Source of the DNA: JAGBWK01 sp964544595
Lineage (GTDB): Bacteria > Bacteroidota > Bacteroidia > Bacteroidales > Muribaculaceae
DNA length: 64,000 bases
NCBI GenBank assembly: GCA_964544595.1
Contig: CAZJBM010000002.1
Location: 1 to 64,000, forward strand
Direction: 5' to 3'
Shown here: positions 61,802 through 64,000 of the stretch, in pieces
Position numbering within the stretch: position 1 is the stretch's first letter
Layout of the letters: each line of letters opens with the position of its first letter
Notes under the pieces: model-generated
What the model saw: the letters and a program-made list of their open reading frames with translations, nothing else
Databases searched by the model: none
Told to the model about the DNA's origin: nothing
Program-made: the position numbers and the translations under genes

Positions 61802-64000
61802 ATGAAGAAAATCATATTAGCTTCACTCGCTTTAGCCGCAGCTCTCGGGGTAACGGCTGAAACTCCGCTTTGGTTGCGAAACGTGAAGATTTCGCCCGAC
61901 GGTGAAAACATCGCGTTCACTTATCAAGGCGATATATACACCGTCAATACCGCAGGAGGAAAAGCCAGGCGAGTCACCACTTCTACTGCCTACGACACTA
62001 ACCCGATATGGTCGCCCGACAGTAAGAAGATATTATTCTCAAGCGATCGCCATGGCAACATGGACCTCTATATAGTGCCAGCCGAAGGGGGCGAAGCCGT
62101 CAGACTGACCACTAATTCAGCCTCGGAGATACCCGAAGCGTTCTCGCCCGACGGAAAGCGCGTTTATTACTCAGCTTATATACAGGCTCCGACCAAGAGC
62201 GTGTTGTTTCCCTCCGGGCGACTGACGCAATTGTATAGTATTCCTGTGTCGGGGGGTAATCCTCGCCAGGAACTCGGCACTCCGGTGCGCGCGATCAGCT
62301 GGCTACCCGACGGCAAGTCATTCCTCTATCAAGATGTTAAAGGCATGGAGAATGAGTGGCGCAAACACCACACCTCGTCGGTCAGCAAAGATATTTGGAA
62401 ATATGACGCTACCACAGGAAAGCACCAGAATCTTACCGACCGCCCAGGAGAAGACCGCAATCCCGTAATATCGAAAGATGGCAAGACTGTTTATTTCCTC
62501 TCGGAGCGTAACGGAGGCTCCTTCAACGTCTATCAGGCTCCTGTGGGAGATATGAAAAACGCAAAGGCCTTGACTAACTACAAGACTCACCCAATAAGAT
62601 TCCTATCGCAAGCCGATAACGGATTGTTGGCTTTTGGCTACGACGGTGAAATCTATACGATGATGCCCGGCGGCAGACCCAATAAAGTGGAAATCGACGT
62701 GCTGCTCGATCCGATACCGGCTCATAACCGCACGAGCGTCACCGGCTCATACGGCGTTCCTTCGCCCGACGGGAAGCAGGTGGCTTATACAGCCCGCGGA
62801 GAAGTGTTCGTGACCTCGACCGAGCACTCATCGACAAAGCAGATCACGCATACGCCCGCTGCCGAGAAGCACGTGTCGTGGAATCCCGATAACCGCGAAA
62901 TCGTTTACACTTCGCTTCGCGACGGACATTTCAATATTTATTCCGCCAAAATCGCCCGCGAGGATGACCCCAATTTCTCTAATGCGACAATTATAGATGA
63001 AAAGCCTATCATAAAGGCCGATAACGTTGAGCGCACTGTACCTAAATACTCTCCCGACGGCAAGAAAATCGCGTTCATTCAAGACCGTAACAAGCTAATG
63101 GTCTACGACGTGGATTCGAAGAAAACACGCCAGCTCACAGATGGCTCTAATTATACGTTCCGCGACGGTGCTTACGACTATCAGTGGTCGCCCGACAGTA
63201 AATGGATCACACTCGAAGCGATGGGCAACGGTCACGACCCATATAGCGACATCGCTCTTATCGACGTTGATAACGCTAAATTCCACCGCATTATCCAGTC
63301 GGGTTACACCGATAGGAGTCCGCAATTTGTGATGGACGGCAACGCTATCCTTTTCTTGTCGGAGCGTTACGGTATGCGCAACCATGCATCATGGGGCTCG
63401 CAAGACGACGCCATGCTTGTGTTCCTCAATCAAGACGCGTTTGACAAATTCAAACTCTCTAAGGAGGATTATGAACTCCGCAAAGAGGTTGAGAAGCAGC
63501 GCAAGAAGAATTCCAAGAAATCAGATAGCGACGATAAGGATAGCAAAGATAAAGACTCTAAAACGGAGAAAATCGGCGACAGCTCAATTAAGGTTGAACT
63601 CGACGGAATAGAGGACCGCGTTGTCCGCGCCACTCCCTATTCGTCGGATCTGGCTGCGGCTTGGGTCGACAACGATGGTAAGAATCTATACTACTTCTCG
63701 GCTGTAGAGCAGGGTTACGACCTTTGGAAAATGGACTTCGAGGATAAGAAACCCGCGATTTTGAGCCGGCTCGACCTCAATGGACTCGACCTATATCCTT
63801 CGACCGACGGAAAATCGCTTTTCATCATGGGCGACAAGATGAAGAAATTTGATCTCTCGTCGAAATCGGCCAAAAACATTTCTTCGTCGGCAACGCTCGA
63901 TATCGACCACGCCGCCGAGCGCGAGGCTATGTTTGACCAGGTTTATATCTCAGAGCGCGAGATGTTCTACGACAAGAATCTCCACGGGGTCGATTGGGAC
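61802..64000 (+). CDS. Tricorn-like S41 peptidase, N-terminal part, truncated by window end
   Basis: 733 codons are present and still open at the edge. A signal peptide MKKIILASLALAAALGVTA is followed by beta-propeller repeats of the WD40-like PD40 type: ISPDGENIAFTYQGDIYTV and several later SPDGK or SPDSK units. This is the N-terminal propeller of tricorn-type proteases, which have PDZ and S41 domains later. A lysine-rich insert lies near residues 565-595 (KKNSKKSDSDDKDSKDK). The catalytic part is outside the window. Confidence 0.88.
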   Translation, partial: MKKIILASLALAAALGVTAETPLWLRNVKISPDGENIAFTYQGDIYTVNTAGGKARRVTTSTAYDTNPIWSPDSKKILFSSDRHGNMDLYIVPAEGGEAVRLTTNSASEIPEAFSPDGKRVYYSAYIQAPTKSVLFPSGRLTQLYSIPVSGGNPRQELGTPVRAISWLPDGKSFLYQDVKGMENEWRKHHTSSVSKDIWKYDATTGKHQNLTDRPGEDRNPVISKDGKTVYFLSERNGGSFNVYQAPVGDMKNAKALTNYKTHPIRFLSQADNGLLAFGYDGEIYTMMPGGRPNKVEIDVLLDPIPAHNRTSVTGSYGVPSPDGKQVAYTARGEVFVTSTEHSSTKQITHTPAAEKHVSWNPDNREIVYTSLRDGHFNIYSAKIAREDDPNFSNATIIDEKPIIKADNVERTVPKYSPDGKKIAFIQDRNKLMVYDVDSKKTRQLTDGSNYTFRDGAYDYQWSPDSKWITLEAMGNGHDPYSDIALIDVDNAKFHRIIQSGYTDRSPQFVMDGNAILFLSERYGMRNHASWGSQDDAMLVFLNQDAFDKFKLSKEDYELRKEVEKQRKKNSKKSDSDDKDSKDKDSKTEKIGDSSIKVELDGIEDRVVRATPYSSDLAAAWVDNDGKNLYYFSAVEQGYDLWKMDFEDKKPAILSRLDLNGLDLYPSTDGKSLFIMGDKMKKFDLSSKSAKNISSSATLDIDHAAEREAMFDQVYISEREMFYDKNLHGVDWD

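Overview
The window looks like chromosomal DNA of a gut-type Bacteroidales bacterium. Supporting evidence is the many promoters of the Bacteroidetes form (TTG, about 18-20 nt, TAnnTTTG), fimbrillin-family fimbriae with DUF3575 and DUF5119 partners, a DUF5683 protein beside parAB, an outer-membrane-barrel patatin, a DUF4922-SpoIID fusion and the oxaloacetate/pyruvate carboxylase-type biotin enzyme. The moderate GC content, many LRR/fimbrillin surface proteins and gene set suggest Muribaculaceae, but that family call is inference. No tRNA, rRNA or CRISPR array was seen.

Layout. 1-4.4 kb is an AT-rich accessory edge: a possible insertion-sequence end, an orphan membrane protein and a BspA-like LRR surface protein behind a structured leader. 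4.4-11.7 kb is core: guaA, parA-parB, a DUF5683 protein and an MltD-like LysM lytic transglycosylase. 11.7-15.5 kb has zinc-uptake genes (znuA-znuC, no permease), a divergent Lrp/AsnC regulator, a pRiA4b-ORF3-like protein and a nitroreductase. 15.7-17.8 kb encodes a voltage-sensor channel with a non-canonical pore and a small membrane partner. 17.8-22.4 kb is a sharply bounded seven-gene operon of unfamiliar proteins: a repeat protein, a PD-(D/E)XK-like protein, a histone-like basic repeat protein, two TerB-like proteins, an inner-membrane OmpA protein and a small protein. It has its own promoter, a leader of about 370 nt with competing helices, and a strong terminator. It is my best candidate for an undescribed system. 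22.4-28.7 kb is a fimbrial operon.

29-34.5 kb holds a lipoprotein, a patatin-barrel protein, xpt and an EptA-like phosphoethanolamine transferase. 34.7-38.5 kb is a sigma/anti-sigma/outer-membrane-barrel unit. 38.6-41.2 kb is a small accessory island: hipB, a broken four-helix-bundle (23S rRNA intervening-sequence-type) gene, hipA and an EVE/PUA-like protein. 41.3-54 kb returns to core metabolism and envelope genes: SGNH hydrolase, a dicarboxylate symporter, the biotin carboxyltransferase, a CpsB-type PHP phosphatase, a degenerate LytM protein, dxr, rseP, an RlmI-like methyltransferase, DPP III and a housekeeping ECF sigma factor. 54-60.4 kb (minus strand) carries a DEAD-box helicase and a tight GT2 - DUF4922/SpoIID - AmpG-like MFS operon. 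The window ends with an iron-type alcohol dehydrogenase and the truncated start of a tricorn-like protease.

All calls come from reading the sequence and from family knowledge; no database search was run. Starts were moved inward from the longest reading frame where a signal peptide, conserved N-terminus or promoter position demanded it.
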